The position numbers and the translations under genes were made by a program. Source: Blastococcus sp. VKM Ac-2987 (lineage in GTDB: Bacteria > Actinomycetota > Actinomycetes > Mycobacteriales > Geodermatophilaceae). From it: DNA of 64,000 bases. Shown piece by piece: positions 52,977 through 61,145 of the stretch. Position 1 is the stretch's first letter, and each line of letters begins with the position of its first letter. Location: NCBI RefSeq assembly GCF_026967805.1, contig NZ_JAPVBG010000003.1, positions 930,001-994,000 on the forward strand, in the 5' to 3' direction. The notes under the pieces are model-generated. The model was not told the DNA's origin. It ran no database searches and saw nothing but the letters and a program-made list of their open reading frames with translations.

Positions 52977-53435
52977 TCAGCCGCGAGCCGGGGGCTCGGC
53001 GGAGGGTGGGACGTCCGGGGTCAGCGGTTGTGCGGCCATCGCCGGCGCGACGGTCAGGACGGCGCTCACCGGGCCCCAGAGCACAGCCCCGGGTGGGGCG
53101 AGCCAGCCGAGCACGGCCGGCCCTGCCAGCACGGCCACCGGGGCGCCCAGTGCGGCGACCACGGCACCGGCACGCCAGTCGCGGTGGAACAGCCAACCGG
53201 CCGCCAACAGCGCCCACCCGACGACACCGGCACCGGCGACCAGCCAGGTGGTCCCGCCCAGCAGCGACCAGCCGAGCTCGAGACCGGTCACGGCGACCAG
53301 CAGCGGCAGCAGCGTGGTGGCCCAGCCTGTGAGGAACTGGACCACCGCGGCATGGTGACTGCCCGGCGCGGGCCTGGCCGGCCCGGCCGGCGGGAGCAGG
53401 GTCGCATGGGCATCGGCTTCTCCTCGGCGGGCCAT
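52977..53435 (-). CDS. Hypothetical membrane protein (four TM)
   Basis: A 152-residue membrane protein with about four helices (WATTLLPLLVAVTGLELGW, TTWLVAGAGVVGWALLAAGW, GAVVAALGAPVAVLAGPAVL and GAVLWGPVSAVLTVAPAMA). I do not recognise the family. It lies 36 bases before the molybdopterin oxidoreductase gene and could be its membrane partner. Promoter P2 ends about 30 bases upstream of its start. Confidence 0.6.
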   Translation of the reverse strand: MARRGEADAHATLLPPAGPARPAPGSHHAAVVQFLTGWATTLLPLLVAVTGLELGWSLLGGTTWLVAGAGVVGWALLAAGWLFHRDWRAGAVVAALGAPVAVLAGPAVLGWLAPPGAVLWGPVSAVLTVAPAMAAQPLTPDVPPSAEPPARG

Positions 53436-53463
53436 CGGTGGGACGGACGGGGTGCTGCGGTTG

Positions 53464-53508
53464 ACGCTAGGGGCGCGGCAGGGGTGTCACGCCGGGGAAA
53501 CCGCCTGG
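53464..53508 (-). promoter_or_regulatory. Regulon promoter P2
   Basis: On the minus strand CCAGGCG, six bases, then CCGGCGTGA (53508-53487) form a box. The last six bases, GCGTGA, serve as -35. After a 17-base spacer comes TAGCGT (53469-53464). The box overlaps the end of the monooxygenase gene, whose stop is the TGA of GCGTGA. It drives the membrane protein and molybdopterin oxidoreductase genes. The layout matches P1 and P3. Confidence 0.68.
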
Positions 53509-54614
53509 ATCGACGGCTCGGAACGCACCGGCCGGGTGGCGTCGGCGGCCATGCGCTTGGAGAGGGTTGCCGCGTCGGCGCCGACGAACCCCAGCAGGGC
53601 CGAGCCGCGGCAGGTCTGCCACGGCAGGCCCAGGACGTACATGCCACGAACGTCGGTGACCCCCGCGTCGTGGCGGACCTGCCCGTCGACGACGACGCCG
53701 GGCACGTGCAGCCAGGAGTGGTCGGGTCGGTAGCCGGTCGCCCAGACAACCGCGTCGACGTCGACAGTGCTGCCGTCGGCGAAGGTGGCGGTGCGGCCGG
53801 CGAGGTGGAGGAGCCGGGGCCGGAAATCCATGCCCCGGCGGCGGAGCGTGCGGCTGCGGGTGCCGATGACGATGTCGCCCCGGGCACGCAGCCGGCGGGC
53901 GATGCGGGTGTGTGCGGGCACGGTGAAGAACCCGGAGCGGGTCAGCCAGAAGAACAGGTCGCGGCCGGCAATGCGCTGGGGCAGCTCGGTCGGCCGGGTG
54001 CCGACCGCGACGGTGACCGGCTGCGTGGTGGCGAGCTCGGCGGCGATCTGCAGGCCGGAGTTGGCGGCACCCACGACCAGGACCCGACCGCCGCCGGGCA
54101 GCTGCGTCGGGTTGCGGTACTCGGCGCTGTGCAGCTGCGGCACCTGCGGGTCCAGCCCGTCGGCGAGAGCGGGGATGTGCGGCGTCTGGAAGGGGCCGGT
54201 GGCGACGACGACCTGCTTCGCGCGCAGCGTCCCGGTCGGGGTGGTGGCCGCGAAGGCCCCGTCTGCGTCACGGTGCAGGCGCAACACCGGGGAGTTGAGC
54301 CGCACGGGAAGCGCGAAGTGGGCGGCGTAGGCGGCGAGGTAGTCGGCCACGTCGTCCTTGCTGGGGTGGGTGTCGGCCGGGGCGGGGAACGGCATTCCGG
54401 GCAGCGAGTCGTACTGGGCGGGGCTGAAGAGCCGCAGCGAGTCCCAGCGGGAGCGCCAGGAGGAGCCGATCTCCGGGCCGGCGTCGACCAACAGGAAGTC
54501 CGCTCCGCGGGCGGCGAGGTGGTGGCCGAGGGCAAGGCCGGCCTGACCGGCGCCGATGACGAGTACATCTAGGAGCTCGCGCTGACCGGCGGGGCAGGGC
54601 AGTGACGTGGGCAT
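53487..54614 (-). CDS. Flavin-containing monooxygenase-like oxidoreductase
   Basis: A 375-residue flavoprotein. FAD motif VIGAGQAGLALGHHLA (about 18-33), SSWRSRWDSLRLFSP (about 50), second Rossmann motif VVGAANSGLQIAAELA (about 150) and ATGYRPDHSW (about 305) place it with FMO/CzcO-like oxidoreductases. It is related to the protein at 43177-44391. It lies 45 bases after the membrane protein gene at 54660-55148, so both probably share promoter P1. The substrate is unknown. Confidence 0.86.
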   Translation of the reverse strand: MPTSLPCPAGQRELLDVLVIGAGQAGLALGHHLAARGADFLLVDAGPEIGSSWRSRWDSLRLFSPAQYDSLPGMPFPAPADTHPSKDDVADYLAAYAAHFALPVRLNSPVLRLHRDADGAFAATTPTGTLRAKQVVVATGPFQTPHIPALADGLDPQVPQLHSAEYRNPTQLPGGGRVLVVGAANSGLQIAAELATTQPVTVAVGTRPTELPQRIAGRDLFFWLTRSGFFTVPAHTRIARRLRARGDIVIGTRSRTLRRRGMDFRPRLLHLAGRTATFADGSTVDVDAVVWATGYRPDHSWLHVPGVVVDGQVRHDAGVTDVRGMYVLGLPWQTCRGSALLGFVGADAATLSKRMAADATRPVRSEPSIQAVSPA

Positions 54615-54659
54615 GGGATCTCCAGGCGTGGTGAGGAGGGACGGAGGGGGTGCCGGCGG

Positions 54660-55148
54660 TCAGACAAGGCCGACGGTGAGCAGGGCGGTGGCGATCATGA
54701 GGTCGGCGGCCAGGCAGGTCTCGGCGTACCAGCGGGGCACCACCCGGCCGAGGCGGTGGTGGGCGACGTCCCAGGCGGCGTGGGCCAGCCAGCCGGCGGC
54801 CAGCACGTAGCGCGCGGCGGCCGGGTCGACGGCGACCGCCGCCATCGCCACCGCGCCGAAGCCGAGCACCGCGGCGGTCTGGGCGGTCAGCAGCCGCCGG
54901 TCGCTCAGGTCGCCGCGGGCGGTGCCCCAGGCCAGGTAGATCACCGCGGCGAGCAGCACGCACCAGGCGCTGATCCAGGCGTGCACCTGGTCGGGCAGCG
55001 GCGCCAGGGCGGTGAGGCTGGCGGCGACCGCCGCGACGCCGATGCCGGTGGGCCAGCGGCGGGCAAGCGTGGTGGGCACGCCGCCGTGCCGGCGAGAACC
55101 CGAGGCTGCGGTCGCGTCGGGGGTGCGGGTGTCGACGGTGCTGGTCAT
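54660..55148 (-). CDS. Hypothetical membrane protein (five TM)
   Basis: A 162-residue membrane protein with about five helices, including GIGVAAVAASLTALAPLP, WCVLLAAVIYLAWGTA and TAAVLGFGAVAMAAVAVDP. The HAAWDVAHHRLGRVVPRWY segment contains several His residues that might bind a metal or haem, which is speculative. I have seen similar small proteins next to flavin monooxygenases but cannot name a family. Promoter P1 ends about 40 bases upstream. Confidence 0.6.
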   Translation of the reverse strand: MTSTVDTRTPDATAASGSRRHGGVPTTLARRWPTGIGVAAVAASLTALAPLPDQVHAWISAWCVLLAAVIYLAWGTARGDLSDRRLLTAQTAAVLGFGAVAMAAVAVDPAAARYVLAAGWLAHAAWDVAHHRLGRVVPRWYAETCLAADLMIATALLTVGLV

Positions 55149-55185
55149 CGGGAGCTCCTGGCGTCCGGGCTGTGGTGTCGCTCGG

Positions 55186-55230
55186 ACGCTAGGAGCGGGT
55201 TGCCGGCCTCACGCCGGCAAAACCGCCAGG
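55186..55230 (-). promoter_or_regulatory. Regulon promoter P1
   Basis: On the minus strand CCTGGCG, six bases, then CCGGCGTGA (55230-55209) form a box ending in the -35 GCGTGA. The -10 TAGCGT (55191-55186) follows after exactly 17 bases. It lies just after the stop of the LAL regulator gene and 38 bases before the start of the membrane protein gene. Confidence 0.7.
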
Positions 55231-55264
55231 TCGGCTGCCGGGGCGCGTCGCAGCAGCCGGCCGG

Positions 55265-57982
55265 TCAGAGGTCCAGCGAGAGCGCGGTGAGCTCGGCGCG
55301 GGAGGCCACGTTGAGCTTGCTGAACACGTTGCGCAGGTGGAAGTCGACGGTGCGCGGGGACACGAACAGCCGCGCGGCGACGTCCCGGTTGGACAGCCCC
55401 TGCCGCACGAGTGCCGCGACCTGGCGCTCCTGGGCGGTCAGGTGGGTGGACGTGGTGACGTCGCGGCGGCGGGCGGTCTCCCCGGAGGCGCGCAGCTCCT
55501 GCGCGGCGCGTTCGGCCCACGGCGCCGCGCCCAGCTCCTCGAACAGCGCCAGCGCCGCCCGCAGGTGCGCACGGGCGTCCACCCGGCGTCGCGCGCGGCG
55601 CAGGTACTCACCGAGGGCCAGCTCGGTGCGCGCCCGATCGGGTACCCGCAGCGACGCCGTGAGGGCGGCCAGGGCGCGGCGGAAGTGCTGCTCAGCGTCG
55701 CCGTCGCCGGCGAGCAGGGCGCGGCCGTGCTCCACGGCGGCGACCGCGGCCGGGGCGCGCGTGCCGGCCGCGAACGCCTCCAGCTCGGCCAGCCAGGTGC
55801 GTGCGAGATCCTCCCGGCCGGCGCGGACCGCGGCATCGATCCGGTCCAGAGCGGCCATGCGGCGGTACGCCGGGGAGCTGATCTGCTCGAGGTGGTGCAG
55901 CGCGGACGCCGGCTGCCGGGCGCGCAGCCCCTGCGCCCAGTGCACCAGGTCGACCACGATGGATTCGGTGAGCCCGACCGGGTGCGCGTCCCGGATCGCC
56001 GACACGTCCGCCACGTGCTGATCGGAGGCGTCGTCCCCGCGCAGCGCGCCGAGCAGGGCCAGCTCGGCGGTCGGCAGCGCGGTCAGCCCTGCATGCCCCG
56101 TGCTCGCGGTCAACGTCAGCGCCTCGTTCGCGGCGCCGGCCGCCTGCGACCAGGCGCCGGTGGCGATCTGGAACAGCGCTCCGCGGGTGAGCGCGTGCTC
56201 CACCATGCTCAGCGCGCCCGCGCTCCGGGCGGCGGTCAGCTGCTGCTGGTGCAGCCGCAGGCCGCGTTCGTCGTCATCGATCAGCATCGCTGCGACGCCG
56301 AGGTTCGGCTGCAGCACGTGATCGTCCACCACGATGTCGTCGGTGAGGGTGAAGGCGTCGTGGAAGCAGTCGGTCGCGGTGGCCCAGTCCTCACGGCGGA
56401 CAGCGCGGAATCCGTGCAGCAGGGCGGAGGCGGCCCGGAAGTGCGGGGCGGCGTCCTTCCCGGGCGGAGGGACCAGCGTGGCCGGATCGAACTCCCGCGC
56501 GGACCGTGCGCCGAAAGCGGCCAGCGACGCGGCGAGCATCGCAAGCTGCTGGGCCAGCGCCTCTTCGGCGCCAGCTGCCACCTGGGCGGCTTGCACGATG
56601 TAGTCGTAGCCGTCGTCGACCGAGCGGGTGTTCCACTCGATCTGCCCCTGCAGCGTGAGCAGCCGCGCGCGCAGTGCGGGCTCGGTCACGTCGGCCGCGG
56701 CCGCGGCCGCCAAGGCCGCCGCCCGGGACGGGTGCGCCCCGAGCCAGCTCGACGACGCGGCCAGGTACAGCCGCCGGCCCCGGGCCTCACCTCCACCGGT
56801 GAGTTCGGCGGCGCGCGCCCACGCGGCGGCAGCGGCCTCGTGCCCGCCGCGGCCGGCAGCCCGCTCGGCGACCGCGTCCAGCGCGTCGACCGCCGCCTGA
56901 TCCGGCCGGTCGGCCGCCGCCGCCAGGTGCCACGCCCGTCGATCCGGGTCCCCGGACAGCACGTCGGCCAGCGCCCGGTGGGCGGCGCGCCGCTGCGCGC
57001 TGGTGGCCGCCCGGTACACCGCCGAGCGGACCAGCGGGTGGTAAAGCGTCAGAGCGTCGCCGTCGACCCGGAGCAGACCGATCCGCTCGGCCTCCTCCTG
57101 GGCGTCGTCACCGAGGTCGAGACGAGCGGCGGCGTCCCGGACGACGGTCAGTCGGCCGGTGTCGTCGGCCGCGGCCAGCAGCAGGAACCGCTGGGCCCGG
57201 TCACTCAGATGCCGAACCCGGTCGAGGAACCCCCGCTCGACGCCGCCGGTCAGTGGCAGCGGCGCCGGGAGCGGCGCCCGGCCGGCCAGCTGGTCGCCGG
57301 TCAGGGCGGCGGCGAGCTCGCCGAGGGCGAGCGGGTTGCCGCCGGTTGCGGCCACCAGCCGGTCACGTACCGCCGGATCGACCGCACCGCCGGCCCGCGC
57401 CGCCAGCAGTTCCTCGGCGTCGGTCCCGGTGACGGCACCGAGAACTGCGGTGGGCAGGTCGCGAGCGTCGAAGCCGTAGGCCTCGCCGTCGCGGGCGGCG
57501 AAGAGCAGCGCGACGCGTTCGGCTTGCAGCCGCCGGGCGGCGAAGAGCAGTGCCGCGGCGGAGGCGTCGTCCAGCCAGTGCGCGTCGTCGACCACGGCCA
57601 GCACCGGCGTCTCCTCCGCGGCGTCGGCGAGCACGCTCAGCGTGCCGAGGAAGGCCAGGAACCGGTCACCGTCACCACCACCGGTCGCCTCGCCCACGGC
57701 CGCCCGCAGCGCCGCAGCCTGCGGTGCCGGCAGGCTCTCGATGCGGGCACGCTCCGGCCACAGCAGTCGCTGCAGCGCGGCGAACGCCAGCGGGGACTCC
57801 GACTCCACTCCCGACGTACGCAGCACCCGCATGCCGGAGGCGGTCGTGACCGCCTCCGCCAACAGCGACGACTTTCCCGACCCGGCCACGCCACGGAGCA
57901 CCAGCGACCCGCCGGCTCCGGCGCGTGCGGCGTCGAGCAGAGCGGCGATCGCCGCACGTTCGTCATCCCGTCCGACAAGCAC
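55265..57982 (-). CDS. LAL-type LuxR-family regulator (AAA ATPase plus HTH)
   Basis: A large LuxR-family ATPase regulator of about 905 residues. VLVGRDDERAAIAALLDAA opens the protein, Walker A is GVAGSGKSS (about 31-39), Walker B is VLAVVDDAHWLDD, a TPR-like middle follows and a LuxR HTH fills the last 65 residues (LTAQERQVAALVRQG, VAARLFVSPRTVDFH). I chose the GTG at 57982; GTG codons further upstream would overlap the divergent promoter P3. Being central to the genes with the shared promoter box, it is the best candidate for the activator that binds it. Confidence 0.87.
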   Translation of the reverse strand: MLVGRDDERAAIAALLDAARAGAGGSLVLRGVAGSGKSSLLAEAVTTASGMRVLRTSGVESESPLAFAALQRLLWPERARIESLPAPQAAALRAAVGEATGGGDGDRFLAFLGTLSVLADAAEETPVLAVVDDAHWLDDASAAALLFAARRLQAERVALLFAARDGEAYGFDARDLPTAVLGAVTGTDAEELLAARAGGAVDPAVRDRLVAATGGNPLALGELAAALTGDQLAGRAPLPAPLPLTGGVERGFLDRVRHLSDRAQRFLLLAAADDTGRLTVVRDAAARLDLGDDAQEEAERIGLLRVDGDALTLYHPLVRSAVYRAATSAQRRAAHRALADVLSGDPDRRAWHLAAAADRPDQAAVDALDAVAERAAGRGGHEAAAAAWARAAELTGGGEARGRRLYLAASSSWLGAHPSRAAALAAAAAADVTEPALRARLLTLQGQIEWNTRSVDDGYDYIVQAAQVAAGAEEALAQQLAMLAASLAAFGARSAREFDPATLVPPPGKDAAPHFRAASALLHGFRAVRREDWATATDCFHDAFTLTDDIVVDDHVLQPNLGVAAMLIDDDERGLRLHQQQLTAARSAGALSMVEHALTRGALFQIATGAWSQAAGAANEALTLTASTGHAGLTALPTAELALLGALRGDDASDQHVADVSAIRDAHPVGLTESIVVDLVHWAQGLRARQPASALHHLEQISSPAYRRMAALDRIDAAVRAGREDLARTWLAELEAFAAGTRAPAAVAAVEHGRALLAGDGDAEQHFRRALAALTASLRVPDRARTELALGEYLRRARRRVDARAHLRAALALFEELGAAPWAERAAQELRASGETARRRDVTTSTHLTAQERQVAALVRQGLSNRDVAARLFVSPRTVDFHLRNVFSKLNVASRAELTALSLDL

Positions 57983-58028
57983 GACCGGGACCGTACCGAT
58001 CGGAGCGGGCCAGGCCCCGGATCGAGAA

Positions 58029-58073
58029 CCTGGCGAAATCACCGGCGTGGGTGATCCCGGCGATGGCGAGCGT
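58029..58073 (+). promoter_or_regulatory. Regulon promoter P3
   Basis: CCTGGCG, six bases, then CCGGCGTGG (58029-58050) repeat the box of P1 and P2 in the opposite direction. The -35 is GCGTGG, the spacer is 17 bases and the -10 is GAGCGT (58068-58073), one base from TAGCGT. It drives the DHA2 transporter gene, and the same site could autoregulate the divergent LAL gene. Confidence 0.65.
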
Positions 58074-58110
58074 GGGACCAGACCAACAGCCCCCACCTCG
58101 AGGAGGAGCC

Positions 58111-59634
58111 ATGTCGGCCCATCCCAGCGCCGAACCGGCGGCGCTCACCCCCCGGCACCAGCCGCAGCACGCGCCCGGTCACCACACCGCGCGCACCGCG
58201 CCGGGCCACCCGTCGCCGCCCGCGGACGAGCCGCGCCGGCCGTGGACGGTGTTCGCGCTGATGATCGCCGCCCAGTTCATGGTGATCCTTGACGTGTCGG
58301 TGGTGAACGTCGCCCTACCCAGCATCAGCGACGCCCTGCAGCTGTCCGCCGCCGACTATCAGTGGACGGTCAGCGCCTACGTGCTGCTGTCCGGTGGGTT
58401 GCTGCTGCTCGGCGGGCGGATCGCCGACCTGCTGAACCGACGGCGGGCGTTTCTCGCCGGCGTCGGCGTGTTCACCGCGGCCTCGCTGGTGAGCGGCCTG
58501 GCCCAGACCCCGCTCACGCTGATCCTGGCGCGGGCCGCGCAGGGCGCCGGTGCCGCGCTGCTCACCCCGGCTGCGCTGTCGATCATCATGACCGCCTACG
58601 CCGGCCGGCAGCGGCAAACCGCGCTCGCCGTGTGGGGGACCGTCGGCAGCCTGGGCATCGCCGCCGGCGTGCTGTTCGGCGGCGCGCTGACCAGCGCCCT
58701 GGGCTGGCGCGCGGTGTTCTTCATCAACGTGCCGATCGGTGCCGCGGTGGCCCTCGGCACGCTGCGGACAGTGGCCCGCGGTGGTGCGCAGCGCGGCGCG
58801 CTGCGCCGGCTCGACGTGCCGGGCGCGCTCACCCTGGTCACCGGGCTGCTGGCGCTGGTCTTCGGCATCGAGGCCACCCGCTCGGCCGGGTGGACCGCAC
58901 CTCGCACCTGGCTCGCCCTGGCCCTCGCCGCGGTCCTGCTGACCGCGTTCGCGCGGGTGGAGCGCCGCGCCGCCGACCCGCTGGTGCCACCGTCGACCTG
59001 GCGGATCCGGTCGCTGATCTCCGCCTCGGCGGTCATGGCCGGCGTCACCGGCGTCGTGGTCGGCGCGATCTTCCTGTCCTCGCTGTACCTGCAGGACATC
59101 ATCGGCGCGTCCCCGGTCATCGCCGGGCTGCAGTTCCTGCCGCTGGCCGCCGCGATCACTCTGGCCGCCGCCGTCGCGTCGAAGGTCATCGGCCGCCTCG
59201 GCGCCCGCGCGCTGATCCTCGGCGGGCTGGTCGTCATGGCCGGCGGCGTGCTGCTGCTGGGGGCCAACGCGGGTGGCACGTCCTACGCCGCCGACGTGCT
59301 GCCCGGGTTCATGCTGGTCGGCGCCGGCGTCGGACCGATGTTCGTCGCCATCGCCGTCGCCGCCATGAGCGACGTGCCGGCCGAGAAGTCGGGGCTCGCG
59401 TCCGGGCTGATGATGACCGGCCACGAGATCGGCGCCGCCCTGGGCGTCGCGGCGCTCACCGCCATCGCCGGCGACCTCGCCACACAGGCGGGTCTCATCG
59501 ACGGCTACGGACGCGCCTTCACCGCCACCGCCGGCGTCCTCGCCGCCCTGTTCGTGCTGGCCCTGCTCGCCGTCCCCGCCGGCAAGCCGACGGCCGGCGC
59601 CACCGGTCACGTGCACGGAGACCACGGCCGCTGA
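58111..59634 (+). CDS. MFS transporter, DHA2 (EmrB/QacA) family
   Basis: A 507-residue transporter with about 14 TM helices. FMVILDVSVVNVALPSISD is the helix 1 motif of the DHA2 drug:H+ antiporter family, GGRIADLLNRRRAFLAG is motif A, and GPMFVAIAVAAMSDVP lies in the later half. Exports drugs, dyes or metabolites. The ATG follows AGGAGGAG. Its promoter shares the regulon box, so its substrate may be made or oxidised by the nearby flavin and molybdenum enzymes. Confidence 0.9.
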   Translation: MSAHPSAEPAALTPRHQPQHAPGHHTARTAPGHPSPPADEPRRPWTVFALMIAAQFMVILDVSVVNVALPSISDALQLSAADYQWTVSAYVLLSGGLLLLGGRIADLLNRRRAFLAGVGVFTAASLVSGLAQTPLTLILARAAQGAGAALLTPAALSIIMTAYAGRQRQTALAVWGTVGSLGIAAGVLFGGALTSALGWRAVFFINVPIGAAVALGTLRTVARGGAQRGALRRLDVPGALTLVTGLLALVFGIEATRSAGWTAPRTWLALALAAVLLTAFARVERRAADPLVPPSTWRIRSLISASAVMAGVTGVVVGAIFLSSLYLQDIIGASPVIAGLQFLPLAAAITLAAAVASKVIGRLGARALILGGLVVMAGGVLLLGANAGGTSYAADVLPGFMLVGAGVGPMFVAIAVAAMSDVPAEKSGLASGLMMTGHEIGAALGVAALTAIAGDLATQAGLIDGYGRAFTATAGVLAALFVLALLAVPAGKPTAGATGHVHGDHGR

Positions 59635-59649
59635 GCCGCTGCCGGCCAT

Positions 59650-59704
59650 CCCGGCGACAAACCCGGCGAAATGCCCGGTGAGAAGGCCGCCGGTCCGCGG
59701 CGAC
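59650..59704 (+). promoter_or_regulatory. Possible weaker regulon box P4
   Basis: CCCGGCG, six bases, then CCGGCGAAA (59650-59671) keeps the spacing of the regulon box, and a second overlapping half (CCCGGCGAAATGCCCGGTGA, 59662-59681) follows. The expected -10 positions (GCCGGT at 59689 or GGCGAC at 59699) are poor. It lies upstream of the metallochaperone gene. Confidence 0.4.
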
Positions 59705-59749
59705 TCTTCCCACCGACCGATCGCACCACCAACCCTCCGAGGAGTTCCC

Positions 59750-59983
59750 ATGCTGTCCGGCACCCCCCGCACCTTCATCGGCTCGACCACCTTCACCGTC
59801 ACCGGCATGACCTGCGCGCACTGCCAGCGTGCGGTCACCGAGGAGATCGCCGCCGTCGACGGCGTCGAGTCCGTCACCGTCGACGTGGCCAGCGGCACCG
59901 TCACCGTCACCGCCGACCGCCCCGTGGACCGCGCGGACATCGCCGCCGCGGTCGACGAGGCCGGCTACACCCTCCGGTCCTGA
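59750..59983 (+). CDS. Heavy-metal-associated (CopZ-like) protein
   Basis: A 77-residue HMA-domain protein with the metal-binding motif GMTCAHC (about 19-25) and the beta-alpha-beta pattern of copper chaperones (VTEEIAAVDGVESVTVDVAS, AAVDEAGYTL). It would carry Cu(I) or another soft metal in the cytoplasm. No copper ATPase or CsoR gene is adjacent, which is unusual. GAGGAG precedes the ATG. Confidence 0.85.
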   Translation: MLSGTPRTFIGSTTFTVTGMTCAHCQRAVTEEIAAVDGVESVTVDVASGTVTVTADRPVDRADIAAAVDEAGYTLRS

Positions 59984-60034
59984 CCGCCCTTCCGGCGGCG
60001 GGAGCCCCGCCCGGCTCCCGCCGCCGCACCCCTC

Positions 60035-60079
60035 ACCACCCGCCCCGCCGGCGTGACCGGTTCCGTCCCACCTCCCGTT
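60035..60079 (+). promoter_or_regulatory. Possible half regulon box P5
   Basis: Only the right half of the box, CCGGCGTGA (60048-60056), is present; the left half reads ACCACCCGCC. CCCGTT (60074-60079) is 17 bases downstream of GCGTGA. It lies just before the small basic protein gene, so a weak version of the promoter is possible. Confidence 0.3.
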
Positions 60080-60092
60080 GCAGGAGACCGCC

Positions 60093-60230
60093 ATGTCCTT
60101 CGTCACCTACGACTACCTCGCCCGTTCCCGTCACCAGGAGCTGATCGGCGACGCCCAGCGCGCCCGGCTGGCCCGTTGCCTGCAGCCGCCCCGCCGGTGG
60201 CGGCGCCGCCTCCACCGGCCCTGCACCTGA
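60093..60230 (+). CDS. Small basic protein
   Basis: An ATG after GCAGGAG (nine bases upstream) opens a 45-codon frame: MSFVTYDYLARSRHQELIGD, AQRARLARCLQPPRRWRRR and a short tail. Similar 40-50 residue proteins (TYRMLATARHEQLLADA-like, ending in Arg-rich tails) occur in actinobacteria near transporters and regulators; function is unknown. The gene lies between the metallochaperone and the ABC exporter and may be co-transcribed with either. Confidence 0.55.
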   Translation: MSFVTYDYLARSRHQELIGDAQRARLARCLQPPRRWRRRLHRPCT

Positions 60231-60360
60231 CCGGCAGCCCGCGCCCCGCGGACCCCCGGCGATTGCGCCCTGTCCCACCCACCCGCCGGCCGCACCGCAC
60301 ATCTCCGCTGACCGACCAGCCACCAGACCTGACCCCGCCATCCGCGAGAGAGAGACCGCC

Positions 60361-61140
60361 ATGACCACCGTCGCCCCACCTGCGAGCACATCCCTCGCCG
60401 TCGCGGCGCAAGCCCGCGACGTCGTCAAGACCTACGGCCAGGGGGAAGCTGCCGTACGCGCCCTCGACGGCGCCGACGTCGCGATCGACTCCGGTCGGCT
60501 CACCGCGATCATGGGGCCCAGCGGCTCCGGCAAGTCGACGCTGGTGCACGCCCTCGCCGGCCTCGACACCATCGACTCCGGCCGGGTCCTCATCGGGGAC
60601 ACCGAACTCACCGCGCTGTCCGAGCGAGAGCGGACCCTGTTGCGCCGGGAGCGTCTCGGCTTCGTGTTCCAGGCGTTCAACCTCATCCCGTCCCTGACCG
60701 CCGCGGAGAACATCGCCCTGCCGCTCACCCTGGCGGGCAAGCGACCCGACCGGGCATGGCTGGCCGAGCTGGTCGAGATGCTGGGCCTGGGCAACCGGCT
60801 CGACCATCGACCGGCCGAGCTCTCCGGGGGCCAGCAGCAGCGCGTCGCTGTCGGCCGGGCGCTGATCGCCCGGCCCGACCTGGTCTTCGCCGACGAGCCG
60901 ACCGGCAACCTCGACTCCCGCCACGGTGCCGCACTGCTCGGCTTCCTGCGCGACGCCACCCGCACCCTGGGCCACACGATCGTCATGGTCACCCACGACC
61001 CCGTCGCTGCCTCCTACGCCGACCGGGTCGTCTTCCTCGCCGACGGCCGCATCGTCGACGAGCTCTCCGCCCCCACGCCCGAGACCGTCCTGGCACGCAT
61101 GGCGCGCCTCGACGCTCCTGCCTCAGCGATCGGAGCCTGA
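60361..61140 (+). CDS. ABC transporter ATP-binding protein (MacB/LolD-like)
   Basis: A 259-residue ATPase of the MacB/LolD/FtsE group. Walker A is GPSGSGKST (52-60), the Q-loop is [18 protein letters not shown], the signature is [16 protein letters not shown], Walker B is [14 protein letters not shown], and the switch His lies in [16 protein letters not shown]. The ATG follows GAGAGAGA, a modest Shine-Dalgarno sequence. It forms a two-gene exporter or lipoprotein/lipid extrusion system with the next gene, only five bases away. Confidence 0.9.
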   Translation: MTTVAPPASTSLAVAAQARDVVKTYGQGEAAVRALDGADVAIDSGRLTAIMGPSGSGKSTLVHALAGLDTIDSGRVLIGDTELTALSERERTLLRRERLGFVFQAFNLIPSLTAAENIALPLTLAGKRPDRAWLAELVEMLGLGNRLDHRPAELSGGQQQRVAVGRALIARPDLVFADEPTGNLDSRHGAALLGFLRDATRTLGHTIVMVTHDPVAASYADRVVFLADGRIVDELSAPTPETVLARMARLDAPASAIGA

Positions 61141-61145
61141 TCCCG

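Noticed and set aside
55337-58054. Open plus-strand frame of about 900 codons opposite the second LAL regulator
   Set aside because: It mirrors the LAL gene almost exactly and has no recognisable domain, while the minus strand has Walker and LuxR HTH motifs.
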